Positions 25,174 through 36,104 of a DNA stretch of 64,000 nt are shown piece by piece. Source of the stretch: Mycobacterium sp. BK086. GTDB lineage: Bacteria > Actinomycetota > Actinomycetes > Mycobacteriales > Mycobacteriaceae. A program made the translations under genes and the position numbers. Each line of letters starts with the position of its first letter. Position 1 is the first letter of the stretch. The notes beneath the pieces were generated by a model. It did not search any database and was not told where the DNA came from. It saw nothing but the letters and a program-made list of their open reading frames with translations. The DNA is taken from the NCBI GenBank assembly GCA_004362315.1, contig SNWL01000003.1, forward strand, positions 1,364,001-1,428,000, written 5' to 3'.

Positions 25174-26138
25174 TTCGGCGTCACCGGACCCTGCGTCTCT
25201 TCGGCACCGCCCGCGGTCGCCGGGTGCACGAGCGCCTCGACCACCGGCGAGCTGTCCCCCGGGCTCGCGATGCCGGCGCGCATCAGCGCGGCGATCACCA
25301 ACACGCGAAGCTTGCGGCCGACTTCGAACTGCTTACCGGGCAGCGTGCGCGCCACCATGCGCAGATTCACGGTGTCGAGTTCGATGCTTTCCACTCCCAT
25401 CAGCTGCGGGGCATCCAGGAGCAGGTCCTTGAGCCCGGGGTCGTTGATCGCCTTCTCGGACACCCCGTGCAGCACTTCGTTGACTTGGTTGAGGTCGGCG
25501 GTCGTCGCGACCGGGATGTCGATGACGGCCCGCGCCCAGTCCTTGGACAGGTTCTGGGTCTTCACGATCTGCCCGTTGGGGATCGTGAGCACTTCACCTT
25601 CCGAGGACCGGAGCTTGGTCACCCGCAGCGTGACGTCCTCGACGGTGCCCGTCGCTTCCTTCGCGATACCGGCCACCGTCAGCGACACCAGATCACCGAA
25701 GCCGTACTGCTTCTCGGTGATGATGAAGAACCCCGACAACAAGTCCTGAACGATCCGCTGGGCGCCGAAGCCCAGTGCCGCGCCCAGAACCGCCGCGGGG
25801 GCGACCAGCGAGCTGACCGGAACCGCGAGGATGTCGGTGGCCTCGACGACCACCATGACGCCCAGCAGGGCGATCGCCACGTACGAGATGACCGAGGCCA
25901 CCGCTTGGCGGTGCTTTGCGCTTTCCGAACGGACCAGCGCGTCGCTCTCGCGGAAGTCGGCGTCGATGCGCCGGGAGATCTTCTGGGCCGACCAGTTGAT
26001 GAACCGGGCCATCAGAAGGCCACCGAGGATCAGCAGCGTGATGCGCAGACCCTTGGTCAGGATCCACTCGCCGATCGTGCCATGCCAGAAGTCATGCCAG
26101 CGAGCGGAGAACTCGATCGCCTGAAAGTTAGTCGTCAT
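25170..26138 (-). CDS. MscS-family mechanosensitive channel
   Basis: 322 aa from [20 protein letters not shown]; a longer frame lies inside prfB and is rejected. Membrane helices at 22-45 and 80-125, pore-helix-like [20 protein letters not shown], then the MscS beta domain ([36 protein letters not shown]). Corresponds in position to Rv3104c. Releases solutes under hypo-osmotic stress. The stop and the next gene's start overlap by 4 nt. Confidence 0.9.
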   Translation of the reverse strand: MTTNFQAIEFSARWHDFWHGTIGEWILTKGLRITLLILGGLLMARFINWSAQKISRRIDADFRESDALVRSESAKHRQAVASVISYVAIALLGVMVVVEATDILAVPVSSLVAPAAVLGAALGFGAQRIVQDLLSGFFIITEKQYGFGDLVSLTVAGIAKEATGTVEDVTLRVTKLRSSEGEVLTIPNGQIVKTQNLSKDWARAVIDIPVATTADLNQVNEVLHGVSEKAINDPGLKDLLLDAPQLMGVESIELDTVNLRMVARTLPGKQFEVGRKLRVLVIAALMRAGIASPGDSSPVVEALVHPATAGGAEETQGPVTPK

Positions 26139-27234
26139 CTTTTCGGTTGCGCCACCGGATCCCGGCCTCCAGGAATCCGTCGATGTCCCCATCCAGTACC
26201 GCCGCGGGATTGCCGACCTCGTACTCGGTCCGCAGATCCTTGACCATTTGGTAGGGGTGCAGAACGTAGGAGCGCATCTGATTGCCCCAAGAACTGCCGC
26301 CGTCGCCCTTGAGCGCGTCCATCTCGGCGCGCTCTTCCTGGCGTTTGCGCTCCATGAGCTTGGCCTGCAGGACGCGCATCGCAGACACCTTGTTCTGCAG
26401 CTGCGACTTCTCGTTCTGGCAGGTGACGACGATACCGGTGGGGATGTGCGTGAGTCGAACCGCCGAGTCGGTGGTGTTGACCGACTGGCCGCCGGGGCCA
26501 CTGGAGCGGTAGACGTCGACCCGCACATCCTGCTCGGGAATGTCGATGTGGTCGGTGGTTTCCACGACGGGCAGCACCTCGACATCGGCGAACGACGTCT
26601 GACGGCGGTTCTGGTTGTCGAACGGGCTGATCCGCACCAGCCGGTGGGTACCCTGCTCGACCGACAGCGTCCCGTACGCGTAGGGGGCGTGCACCGCGAA
26701 CGTCGCGCTCTTGATGCCGGCCTCCTCGGCGTACGAGGTGTCGAAGACCTCGACGCCGTAGTCGTGCTGCTCGGCCCAGCGGATGTACATCCGCATCAGC
26801 ATCTCAGCCCAGTCGGCGGCGTCCACCCCGCCGGCGCCGGAGCGGATGGTGACCAGCGCCTCGCGCTCGTCGTACTCGCCGGACAGGAGGGTCCGGACTT
26901 CCATCTGCTCGATATCGGCCTGCAGCGACTTCAGTTCGGCGTCTGCCTCGGCCAGCTCGTCGTCGCCACCCTCTTCAGCCGCGAGCTCGTAGAGCACCGG
27001 CAGGTCGTCGAGACGCGAACGCAGCCCTTCGACACGGCGCAGCTCGCCCTGAGCGTGGGACAGCTCGCTGGTGACCTTCTGGGCGTGGCTCTGGTCGTTC
27101 CACAGATTCGGGTCGGCGGCTTCGTGTTCGAGCTTCTCGATCTTGCCGCGCAGTGCATCGATGTCGAGCACCCGTTCCACCGTGGTCAAGGTGGTGTCAA
27201 GGGCGGCGATATCTGACTGACGGTCGAGGTCCAC
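26128..27234 (-). CDS. prfB: Peptide chain release factor 2
   Basis: 368 aa from GTG ([20 protein letters not shown]). Stop-codon recognition tripeptide SPF (203-205) and catalytic GGQ (248-250, [11 protein letters not shown]) identify RF2, which reads UGA and UAA. The frame is continuous: the autoregulatory +1 frameshift seen in many bacteria is absent. It overlaps the MscS gene by 11 nt. Confidence 0.97.
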   Translation of the reverse strand: MDLDRQSDIAALDTTLTTVERVLDIDALRGKIEKLEHEAADPNLWNDQSHAQKVTSELSHAQGELRRVEGLRSRLDDLPVLYELAAEEGGDDELAEADAELKSLQADIEQMEVRTLLSGEYDEREALVTIRSGAGGVDAADWAEMLMRMYIRWAEQHDYGVEVFDTSYAEEAGIKSATFAVHAPYAYGTLSVEQGTHRLVRISPFDNQNRRQTSFADVEVLPVVETTDHIDIPEQDVRVDVYRSSGPGGQSVNTTDSAVRLTHIPTGIVVTCQNEKSQLQNKVSAMRVLQAKLMERKRQEERAEMDALKGDGGSSWGNQMRSYVLHPYQMVKDLRTEYEVGNPAAVLDGDIDGFLEAGIRWRNRKDDD

Positions 27235-27430
27235 GGGTTCTCAGGGTACCGGCGCCGCGACACGTTGTGATCCACGGCGGCTCCTGAGACTTCTGGGGCG
27301 GCTGAGCCGGTTGCGCGTCTAACATCACATTCGTAACCAGGATTGTGCGCCGCGCAGCCCAACGCGGCGCTTCTCGACTGCGACGCGACAGCCCCTTGCG
27401 CGCGGCCGGGTCCGGACAGAAAGCGCGAGA

Positions 27431-28804
27431 ATGCGTCCTTACTATGTCGCGATCGTCGGTGCAGGACCCTCGGGATATTTCGCGGCCGGCGCGCTGCTGA
27501 AATTCGCCGATACGTCTGTCGCCGACGGCGGACCGGATGTGCACGTCGACATGCTCGAGATGTTGCCCACCCCCTGGGGTTTGGTGCGCTCCGGAGTGGC
27601 GCCGGATCATCCGAAGATCAAGACCATCAGCGCCCAGTTCGAGAAGATCTCGCTCGACGAGCGGTTCCGGTTCTTCGGCAACATCCGGGTGGGCGAACAT
27701 GTCCAGGCCGAGGAGCTCGCGCAGAAGTACGACGCGGTCGTGTACGCGATCGGGGCGCAGTCCGACCGCCCGCTCGGCATCCCCGGCGAGGAACTCGCAG
27801 GCAGCGTCGCGGCCGTCGACTTCGTCGGTTGGTACAACGCGCATCCGCATTTCGAGGACATGACGCCCGATCTCTCGACCGGGCGCGCGATCGTCGTCGG
27901 CAACGGCAATGTGGCGCTCGACGTCGCACGCATCCTCGTCAGTGATCCTCGCGAGCTCGCCAAGTCCGACATCGCCGACCACGCGCTCGACCTGCTGCAC
28001 GCGAAGGGCGTCGAGGAGGTCGTCGTGATCGGGCGCCGCGGCCCGTTGCAGGCCACGTTCACCACGCTCGAGTTGCGTGAGCTGGGCGACCTCGAGGCGA
28101 TGGCCGACGTGGACGTTCTGATCGACGCCGCCGACTTCGAGTCCATCACCGACGAACAGCTGGAGGCGGCGGGTAAGACCGCCAAGCTGAACATCAAGGT
28201 GCTGCGCGGCTATGCCGAAACCGAACCGCGAGGAGCCAAGCGCCGCATCGTGTTCCGCTTCCAGACCTCGCCCATCGAGATCAAGGGCGACGGTCGGGTT
28301 GAGTCAGTCGTGCTGGGCCGCAACGAACTGGTCGACGAAGGCGGTCGCATCGTCGCCAAGGACACCGGAGTGCGCGAGGAACTGCCGGCCCAGCTCGTGG
28401 TGCGCGCGGTCGGCTACCGCGGCATCGCCACACCGGGCCTGCCGTTCGACGATCGTTCGGGCACCATCCCGCACACCGACGGCCGCGTCGAGGGCAGCGA
28501 CAACGAATACGTCGTCGGCTGGATCAAGCGCGGCCCGTCCGGGGTCATCGGCAGCAACAAGAAGGACTCGGCAGACACCGTGGCGACACTGCTGGCCGAC
28601 CTCGACGGCCGCGAGCTCGGCGACGTCGGCGACGACCATGGCGAGGCGCTCGTCGAGTGGCTGCTGTCGCATCAGCCCAAGCTGATCACCGACGACCACT
28701 GGAAGCTGATCGACGCGCACGAGCGCGGCGCCGGCGAGCCGCACGGCCGGCCACGGGTGAAGGTCACCAGCGTCGCCGAGCTATTGCGTATCGGGCACGG
28801 CTGA
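27431..28804 (+). CDS. fprA: NADPH-ferredoxin reductase FprA
   Basis: 457 aa. FAD-binding VGAGPSGYFAAGALL near the N-terminus, NADP-binding VVGNGNVALDVARILV, and adrenodoxin-reductase-like LEMLPTPWGLVRSGVAPDHP. Supplies electrons from NADPH to ferredoxins and hence to P450s such as those at 32011 and 41996. Divergent from prfB, as in M. tuberculosis (Rv3106). Confidence 0.95.
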   Translation: MRPYYVAIVGAGPSGYFAAGALLKFADTSVADGGPDVHVDMLEMLPTPWGLVRSGVAPDHPKIKTISAQFEKISLDERFRFFGNIRVGEHVQAEELAQKYDAVVYAIGAQSDRPLGIPGEELAGSVAAVDFVGWYNAHPHFEDMTPDLSTGRAIVVGNGNVALDVARILVSDPRELAKSDIADHALDLLHAKGVEEVVVIGRRGPLQATFTTLELRELGDLEAMADVDVLIDAADFESITDEQLEAAGKTAKLNIKVLRGYAETEPRGAKRRIVFRFQTSPIEIKGDGRVESVVLGRNELVDEGGRIVAKDTGVREELPAQLVVRAVGYRGIATPGLPFDDRSGTIPHTDGRVEGSDNEYVVGWIKRGPSGVIGSNKKDSADTVATLLADLDGRELGDVGDDHGEALVEWLLSHQPKLITDDHWKLIDAHERGAGEPHGRPRVKVTSVAELLRIGHG

Positions 28805-28810
28805 CGACGA

Positions 28811-30001
28811 TCAAACCTCGCAGGTATCCCGCTCACGCTCGATGGACAGTCCACCGACCGGACCGGCGGTCCGCGCGATGAGGGGGGTCACCGCGGCGGC
28901 GAGCGCCAAGCCGGCCGAAACCATGATCACCGCGAACGCGCTGTAGCTGTCGACGATCACGCCGCCGATCGCAGTGCCGATGGCACCGCCGACGAGCGCA
29001 CCGCTGTTGAGCCACCCGAATGCCTCAGCGGCGGAGTGCTCGGCGATCTGGTGCGACACCATGACGTACAGCGCGGCCAGCGCGGGCGCGAAGCCCAGCC
29101 CCGACGCGAACAACGCGGCGAGTTGCAGGCCGTAGCCGTCGACCAGACCGAACAGCGCTGTGCCTGCGGCCACGACGGTCATCGAGATCGCCAGACCACG
29201 CACACCCAGTTGCCGATGCCCGAACAGCACGCCGCCGATCAGCGACCCGAGACTGGCCACACCCAGCGCCACACCCGCGGAGAGGTTGTGGTTGCCGAAC
29301 AGGGCGAGCACGCCGACCTCGAGGGCCATGAACGACGCGACCAGCGCGAGGCTGGCCACCATGGCCAGGATCACGGCGGGGTTCGTCAGGACCCGGCCGA
29401 ACGCGACCGTGCTGCGCACCAGCGCCGGCCGCAGCCGGCGAGCGCTGAGCAGGAACCACAGGGTCCCCACCACCGTGACACCGGCGGAAAAGAGCAGCGG
29501 GATCGCGGTCGAGATCGCCGATGCGAGGAATGTCGCCGCGACCGGACCGATCACCCAGATGAGTTCCTGTGCGGTGGTATCGAGCGCGAACAGCGCACGT
29601 AGACCGTCACCGGGCACCATCTGCGGATACAGCGCGCGGGCCGCGGGCAGCAGCGGCGGCACCGAGGCTCCGATCAGGAACCCCAATCCCATGAGCACGG
29701 TCGCGGGAACGTGGACGAAGGCGAGCGCCAGCATCGCGGCGGCATTGATCACGGCGCCTGCCACCAGCGTCGGCACCATGCCGATCCGGCCGAGCAGGCG
29801 CGCCGTCACGGGCATCGCCACCGCTTCACCGATGCTGGTGGCCGCGACCACCGCACCCGCGATCGCGTACGACCCCGTACGGGCCTGCACGTGCAGCAGG
29901 ATCGCCAGCGACAGCATGCCCAGGGGCAGCCGGGCGAACAGCTGTGAGGCGGTCACATTGACCACGCCCGGAACTCGTATGAGCTCTGCATAGGCGCGCA
30001 C
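28811..30001 (-). CDS. MFS transporter
   Basis: 396 aa from GTG at 30001 (MRAYAELIRVPGVVNVTASQ), chosen because GGAG lies 8 nt upstream. About twelve hydrophobic segments, e.g. LPLGMLSLAILLHVQ and VPTLVAGAVINAAAMLALAF. Divergent from a TetR gene with a perfect palindrome between, so most likely a drug or metabolite exporter repressed by that TetR. Confidence 0.85.
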   Translation of the reverse strand: MRAYAELIRVPGVVNVTASQLFARLPLGMLSLAILLHVQARTGSYAIAGAVVAATSIGEAVAMPVTARLLGRIGMVPTLVAGAVINAAAMLALAFVHVPATVLMGLGFLIGASVPPLLPAARALYPQMVPGDGLRALFALDTTAQELIWVIGPVAATFLASAISTAIPLLFSAGVTVVGTLWFLLSARRLRPALVRSTVAFGRVLTNPAVILAMVASLALVASFMALEVGVLALFGNHNLSAGVALGVASLGSLIGGVLFGHRQLGVRGLAISMTVVAAGTALFGLVDGYGLQLAALFASGLGFAPALAALYVMVSHQIAEHSAAEAFGWLNSGALVGGAIGTAIGGVIVDSYSAFAVIMVSAGLALAAAVTPLIARTAGPVGGLSIERERDTCEV

Positions 30002-30043
30002 GGTTATCACTCCATCAATTAGTTCTACGTCTCCAATGCGCCC

Positions 30044-30073
30044 CCAACTGTACCGTCCAGACGGTACAGTTGG
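30044..30073. promoter_or_regulatory. Palindromic TetR operator
   Basis: Perfect inverted repeat with 14-bp arms CCAACTGTACCGTC and its complement around a CA spacer, between the MFS and TetR genes, 20 bp before the TetR ATG. Symmetry and location make it the operator of the TetR protein for both divergent genes. Confidence 0.8.
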
Positions 30074-30093
30074 AAACCGATTAAACTCGCCCG

Positions 30094-30642
30094 ATGACGA
30101 CCTCGCGCGAGCGCATCCTCGATGCGTATGCCGACGCGCTGGCCGTCGACGGCGAGCGTCATGCCACGTTGGACGCGGTGGCCGCACGGGCCGGGGTGTC
30201 CAAGGGCGGCCTGCTCTACCACTTCCCCGCCAAGGATCAGCTCGCCGAGGCCCTGTGTGACCGATTGATCGCACTGGCGGCCGACGACGTTGAACACATG
30301 CGCAACGCGGCTGACGGGCCCGCACGGCACTACATCCGCACATCGCACTTCGCCAACACGCCCCTGGATCGCACGCTCGTCGCGGTCGCCCGGCTTCAGC
30401 AGGCCGGCGATCCCCGGGCGCGAGCGGCGATCGAGATGATTTCCGATCAATGGCTGAGCGTGCTGACCGAGGCGCTCGGCGACCGTGACGTCGCGCGCAC
30501 GATCAAGCTGATCGGCGACGGCCTCTACCACCACGCAATGTCCAACGCGCTGGGCGGACCGCCGCGAACCCCGCTCGACGAGGGACTGCTCGCCGTGATC
30601 GACCGCATCATCGATCAGTGCGTGGACGCGCCGCGCGGTTAG
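30094..30642 (+). CDS. TetR-family regulator of the MFS gene
   Basis: 182 aa. HTH RILDAYADALAVDGERHATL then DAVAARAGVSKGGLLYHFPA. The short C-terminal domain fits the TetR_C_37-like repressors that control efflux pumps. The palindrome at 30044-30073 is its likely binding site. Confidence 0.9.
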   Translation: MTTSRERILDAYADALAVDGERHATLDAVAARAGVSKGGLLYHFPAKDQLAEALCDRLIALAADDVEHMRNAADGPARHYIRTSHFANTPLDRTLVAVARLQQAGDPRARAAIEMISDQWLSVLTEALGDRDVARTIKLIGDGLYHHAMSNALGGPPRTPLDEGLLAVIDRIIDQCVDAPRG

Positions 30643-30872
30643 TGGAGGCCCGCCGCTCGCCCCAATACGGGCATGGGGTTGGTGCCCGCCTCCGAGCGAC
30701 AACTCGCGTCATCGCAGAATTCATCGAGATCGACGTCAGCGTGCGGCACTCCGAGAGGCCACCACGCCAGCGTCAATCTCGATGGGCCCGGACAACTTTC
30801 GGCCGACCCATCCACCGATTGTCGCTACGAGGCGGGCGAGAAGACCACCACTTCCCCGCAGAGCCCGATTGC
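30643..30872. other. Intergenic stretch without recognisable gene
   Basis: About 230 bp between the TetR stop and the end of the convergent small membrane-protein gene. Short frames exist on both strands but have no homology-like composition, ribosome-binding site or coupling. No clear terminator hairpin or palindrome found by eye. Confidence 0.5.
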
Positions 30873-31196
30873 CTACTGAGACTCTGGTGGCGCGAAGTAC
30901 CAGTTGTCCGGATTCTTCGGCGAGTACACCACCGGGATGAGCTGACTGATCGTCGGCCAGTTGTTCACGTCGACCGCCATCCGTTGGTAGACCACGTGCT
31001 CGTTGACGGTGGGACCGTTGATGACGCCACTGATCGTGACGTACTGCTCACCGATCGCGTCGGGGCGCGGGCTGACCCCGGTCACCAGCAGCGTGCCCTG
31101 CGCCACCTCACCGCGGGGCCCGCGGCGCATGAGGCGTGGCGCCAGAACGAGCGCCAGTGCGCCGACGATCAGCAGTATCACGAAGAACTCCCACAT
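30873..31196 (-). CDS. Small membrane-anchored protein (107 aa)
   Basis: One N-terminal helix ([19 protein letters not shown]) followed by a basic patch and a beta-rich domain ([34 protein letters not shown]). Divergent from the HisN-like gene. Resembles conserved actinobacterial hypothetical membrane proteins; function unknown. Confidence 0.7.
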   Translation of the reverse strand: MWEFFVILLIVGALALVLAPRLMRRGPRGEVAQGTLLVTGVSPRPDAIGEQYVTISGVINGPTVNEHVVYQRMAVDVNNWPTISQLIPVVYSPKNPDNWYFAPPESQ

Positions 31197-31219
31197 GCGG
31201 CCATGGTAGGACTGCTGGC

Positions 31220-32014
31220 ATGAGTGGCCACGACGTACAGGAAGACCTCTCGGTGGCGGTGGAACTCGCCCACCGGGCCGACGCGATCACTCTCGACCGG
31301 TTCGGAGCGCAGGACCTGCGCATCGACACCAAGCCCGACCTGACACCGGTCACTGACGCCGATGAGGCCGTGGAGGCCGACCTGCGAGCGATGCTGGCGC
31401 GCGAACGCCCCGGCGACACGGTTCTCGGCGAGGAATACGGCGGGACGGCCACCTTCAAGGGCAGGCAGTGGGTGATCGACCCGATCGACGGAACCAAGAA
31501 CTTCGTGCGCGGGGTGCCGGTGTGGGCGAGCCTGATCGCACTCCTCGAGGACGGCGTGCCGGTCGTCGGCGTCGTCAGCGCACCGGCACTGAACCGGCGC
31601 TGGTGGGCCGGGCACGGACTGGGTGCGTTCGCGAGCACCGGCGGCACGCCGGCGCGCAGGCTGGCCGTGTCGGGCGTGGCCGATCTGGGCTCGGCGAGCC
31701 TGTCGTTCTCCAGCCTGTCAGGCTGGGCCGACCTGGGCCTGCGCGAGCAGTTCATCGACCTGACCGACGCGGTGTGGCGGGTACGCGCCTACGGCGACTT
31801 CTTCTCTTACTGCTTAGTCGCCGAAGGAGCCGTCGACATCGCCGCCGAACCGGAGGTCAAGCTCTGGGACCTGGCCCCACTCGACATCCTCGTGCGGGAG
31901 GCGGGCGGCACCTTCACCAACCTCGACGGCCAGCCCGGCCCGCACGGCGGCCACGCCGTCGCCTCCAATGGACAGCTGCACGACGCGACTCTGGCCCGCC
32001 TGGCCCGGAGTTAG
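31220..32014 (+). CDS. hisN: Inositol-monophosphatase-family histidinol phosphatase
   Basis: 264 aa from [20 protein letters not shown]. Metal-binding motifs [21 protein letters not shown] and the late [15 protein letters not shown] are the IMPase signature. Position upstream of the fadE24 region matches Rv3137, described as HisN in M. tuberculosis; substrate choice between histidinol phosphate and inositol phosphate cannot be read from the sequence. Its end overlaps the convergent P450 by 4 nt. Confidence 0.8.
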   Translation: MSGHDVQEDLSVAVELAHRADAITLDRFGAQDLRIDTKPDLTPVTDADEAVEADLRAMLARERPGDTVLGEEYGGTATFKGRQWVIDPIDGTKNFVRGVPVWASLIALLEDGVPVVGVVSAPALNRRWWAGHGLGAFASTGGTPARRLAVSGVADLGSASLSFSSLSGWADLGLREQFIDLTDAVWRVRAYGDFFSYCLVAEGAVDIAAEPEVKLWDLAPLDILVREAGGTFTNLDGQPGPHGGHAVASNGQLHDATLARLARS

Positions 32015-33249
32015 TACCCGGGGTCGAATTCGACCGGGAGGGTCGCCGGTCCGCTCAGTCCACTCAGCGGCTTCCACGGTGCTGGACCGGTGCGTCGAAT
32101 GTTGGGCATCCGCCGCGCCATGACCGTGAGCGCCTCGGTCAGTTCGAGGCGGGCCAGATTGGCCCCGAGGCAGTAGTGCACTCCACCGCCGAAGGTTTGC
32201 ATCGGCAACGCGGCGGTGCGGGTGATGTCCGGGCGATCGGGTTCCTCGCACACGGTCGAATCACGGTTGGCCGCAGCCGAATTGAGGATCACCAGGGTTC
32301 CCGCCGGGACGGCGTATCCGGCAACGTCGACATCCTCGACCGTCATGCGCAGCGTGCCGAACACGATCGGCGAATGACGCATGGTCTCTTCCACCGCGTT
32401 CGCGGCGAGCTCTGGATGCCGCGCCAGCAGCGCCCACTGGTCAGGGTGATCACACAGCACCGATACCGACGCGGCGAGCTGATTGCGGGTGGTGTCCGTA
32501 CCCGCCATCAGCAGGCCGGCCACCAGCATGCGAAGTTCCGCGAGGGTCAGCCGGTCACCTTCGACCTCGGCCCGGATCAGATCCGACACCAGATCGTCGG
32601 TCAGGTCGCGGCGTCGCTCGGCGACCATGCCGTCGACGTAGCTGTCCAACTCGTCCCACGCGGCCAGGATGGACGGCACCGAGTCCGCGGCGTTCCAGCT
32701 GAACGCCTTGAAGAATTCGTCGGTCCAGGCGGCGAACTGCTCCCAGTCTCCGTCGGGAACACCGAGAAGTGCGCAGATGATCGGAATCGGATAGTGCCGG
32801 GCGATGTCGGAGACGACGTCGCATCGGCCGTCGGCAGCGCACCGGTCGACCAGTCCGTTGATGACATCGGTGACGGTGGTGCGCAGTCGCGAAGTCGCCC
32901 TCGGCGTGAACGCCTTGCAGACCAGGCGCCGCAGCCGATGGTGCTCGTCGCCGTCCATGTTGATGATGGTGGCGACCACCCGGTCCCACAGCGGACCCGA
33001 CGTGATCCCCTGGGACGCGAGGAACATCCCTTGCGGCACGCGAAATCTCCGATCGCGCGACGCGTCGTGGACGAGTTCATAGGTCAGGAATTCCGGGCCG
33101 TGCGGCCCGATCGCAATCGGAGCTTGACGGCGCGCGCTCATCAGCATCGCCAACGCCTCGTCGGGGTTCGTCACACTGTCGTAGTCGACGGCGGGCAAGC
33201 CGGCGTCGAACACATTTGGCATTCGCGGTGCGTCGATGGTGATCGTCAT
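32011..33249 (-). CDS. Cytochrome P450
   Basis: 412 aa. I-helix oxygen-binding [14 protein letters not shown]-helix EETMRH, and heme loop [15 protein letters not shown] with Cys360. Soluble actinobacterial type. No ferredoxin gene adjacent; electrons may come through FprA and a ferredoxin elsewhere. Substrate unknown. Confidence 0.92.
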   Translation of the reverse strand: MTITIDAPRMPNVFDAGLPAVDYDSVTNPDEALAMLMSARRQAPIAIGPHGPEFLTYELVHDASRDRRFRVPQGMFLASQGITSGPLWDRVVATIINMDGDEHHRLRRLVCKAFTPRATSRLRTTVTDVINGLVDRCAADGRCDVVSDIARHYPIPIICALLGVPDGDWEQFAAWTDEFFKAFSWNAADSVPSILAAWDELDSYVDGMVAERRRDLTDDLVSDLIRAEVEGDRLTLAELRMLVAGLLMAGTDTTRNQLAASVSVLCDHPDQWALLARHPELAANAVEETMRHSPIVFGTLRMTVEDVDVAGYAVPAGTLVILNSAAANRDSTVCEEPDRPDITRTAALPMQTFGGGVHYCLGANLARLELTEALTVMARRMPNIRRTGPAPWKPLSGLSGPATLPVEFDPGY

Positions 33250-33391
33250 TTCGGCCCCCAGACCTGCTCGAATAGCTCTGAGGTCGAGTCTGCGACGCCC
33301 ATGCGGCGGGGATGCGAGTAGACCACTACCCCATTTCGCCGCGGTGTGACCTACCCAACAAAACCCGCAGGCCGTCAGGGGTTCCAGGAAC

Positions 33392-33415
33392 TACCTTACT
33401 TTGGAGTAAGATAGG
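33392..33415. promoter_or_regulatory. Palindrome upstream of fadE24
   Basis: CTTACT and AGTAAG arms with a TTGG spacer (33396-33411), extended by outer CTA/TAG (33392-33394, 33413-33415), 50 bp before the fadE24 ATG. Symmetry suggests a regulator site; the regulator is not obvious from the window. Confidence 0.55.
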
Positions 33416-33465
33416 CCCCAGCGAGATCTGACCAGCACCGCCCACCGTCGACGAGGCTGACGAAA

Positions 33466-34857
33466 ATGACGAACACACTTCCACCCACCACAACGAGCGC
33501 CCGGGCCCGCGACAGCGCGGTCGGGCAGTTCAAGCACAAGCGATCCCTCACCGATATCGGCCTGGCGCTCATCACTCCGGTGGTCGGCCAGGAGTTCCTG
33601 GACCGCTATCACCTGCGCGATCCGCTCAACCGCGGCCTGAAATACGGTGTCAAGCAGGCATTCTCGACCGCCGGCGCCGCCACCCGCCAGTTCAAGCGAG
33701 TCCAGGGCATCGGTAAGGCGCCGACGCGGCTACGGCCAAGTGGCGCCGACTATTTCGACCTCACTCCCGACGACGATCAGAAGATGATCGTCGCGACGGT
33801 CGACGAGTTCGCCGAGGAGATCCTGCGCCCGGCCGCTCATGATGCCGACGACGCCGCCACCTATCCCCCGGACCTGATCGCCAAGGCCGCCGAGCTCGGG
33901 ATCACCGCGATCAACATTCCCGAGGACTTCGACGGCATTGCCGAGCAGCGCACCACGGTCACCAACGCACTGGTGGCCGAGGCGCTGGCCTACGGCGACA
34001 TGGGCCTGGCGCTGCCGATCCTGGCTCCCGGCGGTGTCGCGTCGGCGCTGACGCACTGGGGCAGTGCCGACCAGCAGGCCACCTATCTCAAAGAGTTCGC
34101 CGGCGAGAACGTGCCGCAGGCGTGTGTGGCGATCGCCGAGCCGCACGCCCTGTTCGACCCGACCGCACTGAAGACCACCGCGGTGCGCACCCCAAGCGGC
34201 TATCGCCTCGACGGGGTCAAGTCGCTGGTGCCGGCTGCCGCTGACGCCGAATTGTTCATCGTGGCAGCACAACTCAACGGCAGACCGGCGCTGTTCATCG
34301 TCGAGGCAGCCACGCCCGGCGTCTCGGTCACAGCCGATCCCAGCATGGGCATTCGCGCCGCCGCCCTCGGCCGCGTCGAATTGACCAAGGTCTCGGTGCC
34401 GCTGTCGGCGCGCCTGGGCGAAGAGGGACCAGAGGCCGACTACGCCCAGGCTTATTCCGAAGCAATCGCATTGTCGCGCTTGGGCTGGGCCGCGCTGGCC
34501 GTCGGCACCTCGCACGCCGTGCTCGACTACGTCATCCCCTATGTGAAGGAACGCGAAGCGTTCGGTGAGCCCATCGCTCGCCGCCAGGCCGTCGCCTTCA
34601 TGTGCGCCAACATCGCCATCGAACTCGACGGCCTGCGGCTGATCACCTGGCGCGGCGCCGCGCGCGCAGAACGCGGCCTGCCGTTCGCACGCGAAGCCGC
34701 ATTGGCCAAGAAGCTGGGTACCGACAAGGGCATGCAGATCGGCTTGGACGGTGTGCAGTTGCTCGGCGGTCACGGCTACACCAAGGAACACCCGGTCGAG
34801 CGCTGGTACCGCGATCTGCGGGCCATCGGCGTCGCCGAGGGTGTTGTCGTCCTGTAA
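33466..34857 (+). CDS. fadE24: Acyl-CoA dehydrogenase FadE24
   Basis: 463 aa. N-terminal extension, then acyl-CoA dehydrogenase fold (VDEFAEEILRPAAHDADDAA, VKEREAFGEPIARRQAVAFM, VQLLGGHGYTKEHPVERWYR). Ends IGVAEGVVVL. Order hisN-fadE24-fadE23 matches Rv3137-Rv3140. Probably forms a heteromer with FadE23; substrate unknown. Gap to fadE23 is 32 nt, so one transcript. Confidence 0.82.
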   Translation: MTNTLPPTTTSARARDSAVGQFKHKRSLTDIGLALITPVVGQEFLDRYHLRDPLNRGLKYGVKQAFSTAGAATRQFKRVQGIGKAPTRLRPSGADYFDLTPDDDQKMIVATVDEFAEEILRPAAHDADDAATYPPDLIAKAAELGITAINIPEDFDGIAEQRTTVTNALVAEALAYGDMGLALPILAPGGVASALTHWGSADQQATYLKEFAGENVPQACVAIAEPHALFDPTALKTTAVRTPSGYRLDGVKSLVPAAADAELFIVAAQLNGRPALFIVEAATPGVSVTADPSMGIRAAALGRVELTKVSVPLSARLGEEGPEADYAQAYSEAIALSRLGWAALAVGTSHAVLDYVIPYVKEREAFGEPIARRQAVAFMCANIAIELDGLRLITWRGAARAERGLPFAREAALAKKLGTDKGMQIGLDGVQLLGGHGYTKEHPVERWYRDLRAIGVAEGVVVL

Positions 34858-34889
34858 ACGTCACGGGTTAACGAACGGAAAAGACTGCC

Positions 34890-36104
34890 ATGGCAATCAA
34901 TCTCGAACTGCCGCGCAAGCTGGAAGCCGTGATCGAAAAGGCACACCAGGGCGCCGCGGAGATGTTGCGACCGATTTCGCGCAAGTACGACGTCGCCGAG
35001 CACGCCTATCCCATTGAGCTCGATACCCTCGCCACGCTGTTCGAGGGCATCTCGGAGGCCAACACGATCTCGTTCGCCGGCACGGAGGCCTTCCGTGACA
35101 GCGATGACGGGCCGAAGGGAAACATCAACGGCGGCAACATGTCCGCGTTGCTCAACGCCCTCGAGATCTCCTGGGGTGACATTGCTCTGCTGCTGTCCGT
35201 CCCCCGCCAGGGCCTCGGCAACGCCGCCATCTCGGGCGTCGCCACCGATGAGCAGCTGGAGCGGCTGGGCAAGAACGTCTGGGCCGCAATGGCGATCACC
35301 GAACCGTCGTTCGGATCCGACTCCGCGGCAGTGTCCACCACCGCGGTGCTCGACGGCGACGAGTACGTGATCAACGGCGAGAAGATCTTCGTCACCGCCG
35401 GTTCCCGGGCCACCCACATCGTGGTGTGGGCGACACTGGACAAGGCACTGGGCCGCGCGGCCATCAAGTCGTTCATCGTGCCGCGGGAACACCCCGGGGT
35501 CACCGTCGAGCGTCTCGAGAACAAGCTCGGCATCAAGGCCTCCGACACCGCGGTGATCCGCTTCGACAATGCGCGCATCCCCAAGGACAACCTGCTCGGC
35601 GACCCGGAGATCCACGTGGAGAAGGGTTTTGCCGGGGTCATGGAGACCTTCGACAACACCCGGCCGATCGTGGCGGCGATGGCCGTCGGCGTTGCCCGGG
35701 CCGCGCTCGAAGAACTCCGCACCATCCTGACCGAGGCGGGTGTGGAGATCTCCTACGACAAGCCCGCTCACGCCCAGAGCGCGCCCGCCGCGGAATTCCT
35801 TCGCATGGAGGCCGATTGGGAGGCCGGCTACTTGCTGACCGTGCGTTCGGCATGGCAAGCCGACAACGCGATCCCGAACTCCAAGGAAGCCTCGATGGGC
35901 AAGGCCAAGGCCGCCAGAGTGGCCAGCGACATCACCCTCAAGGCCGTCGAATTGGCCGGGACCGCAGGCTATTCCGAGCAAACCCTGCTGGAGAAGTGGG
36001 CCCGCGACTCGAAGATCCTCGACATCTTCGAAGGCACCCAGCAGATTCAGCAGCTGGTGGTGGCCCGCCGGCTACTCGGGCTGTCGTCGACCGAGCTCAA
36101 GTAG
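34890..36104 (+). CDS. fadE23: Acyl-CoA dehydrogenase FadE23
   Basis: 404 aa. FAD-binding AMAITEPSFGSDSAAVSTTA, RFDNARIPKDNLLGD, and the catalytic Glu in ILDIFEGTQQIQQL. Second gene of the pair. In M. tuberculosis the next gene is fadB4; here that gene lies 13.6 kb further on. Confidence 0.82.
   Translation: MAINLELPRKLEAVIEKAHQGAAEMLRPISRKYDVAEHAYPIELDTLATLFEGISEANTISFAGTEAFRDSDDGPKGNINGGNMSALLNALEISWGDIALLLSVPRQGLGNAAISGVATDEQLERLGKNVWAAMAITEPSFGSDSAAVSTTAVLDGDEYVINGEKIFVTAGSRATHIVVWATLDKALGRAAIKSFIVPREHPGVTVERLENKLGIKASDTAVIRFDNARIPKDNLLGDPEIHVEKGFAGVMETFDNTRPIVAAMAVGVARAALEELRTILTEAGVEISYDKPAHAQSAPAAEFLRMEADWEAGYLLTVRSAWQADNAIPNSKEASMGKAKAARVASDITLKAVELAGTAGYSEQTLLEKWARDSKILDIFEGTQQIQQLVVARRLLGLSSTELK

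Noticed and set aside
26139..26585. N-terminal extension of the MscS gene
   Set aside because: It lies within prfB in another frame and is Ser/Arg-rich shadow sequence; the membrane protein starts naturally at 26138.
26128..27234. Programmed frameshift in prfB
   Set aside because: The RF2 frame is continuous from start to stop with no internal UGA.
31468..33321. 617-aa plus-strand frame
   Set aside because: Overlaps hisN in another frame and is antisense to a P450 with intact heme motif; no motifs of its own.
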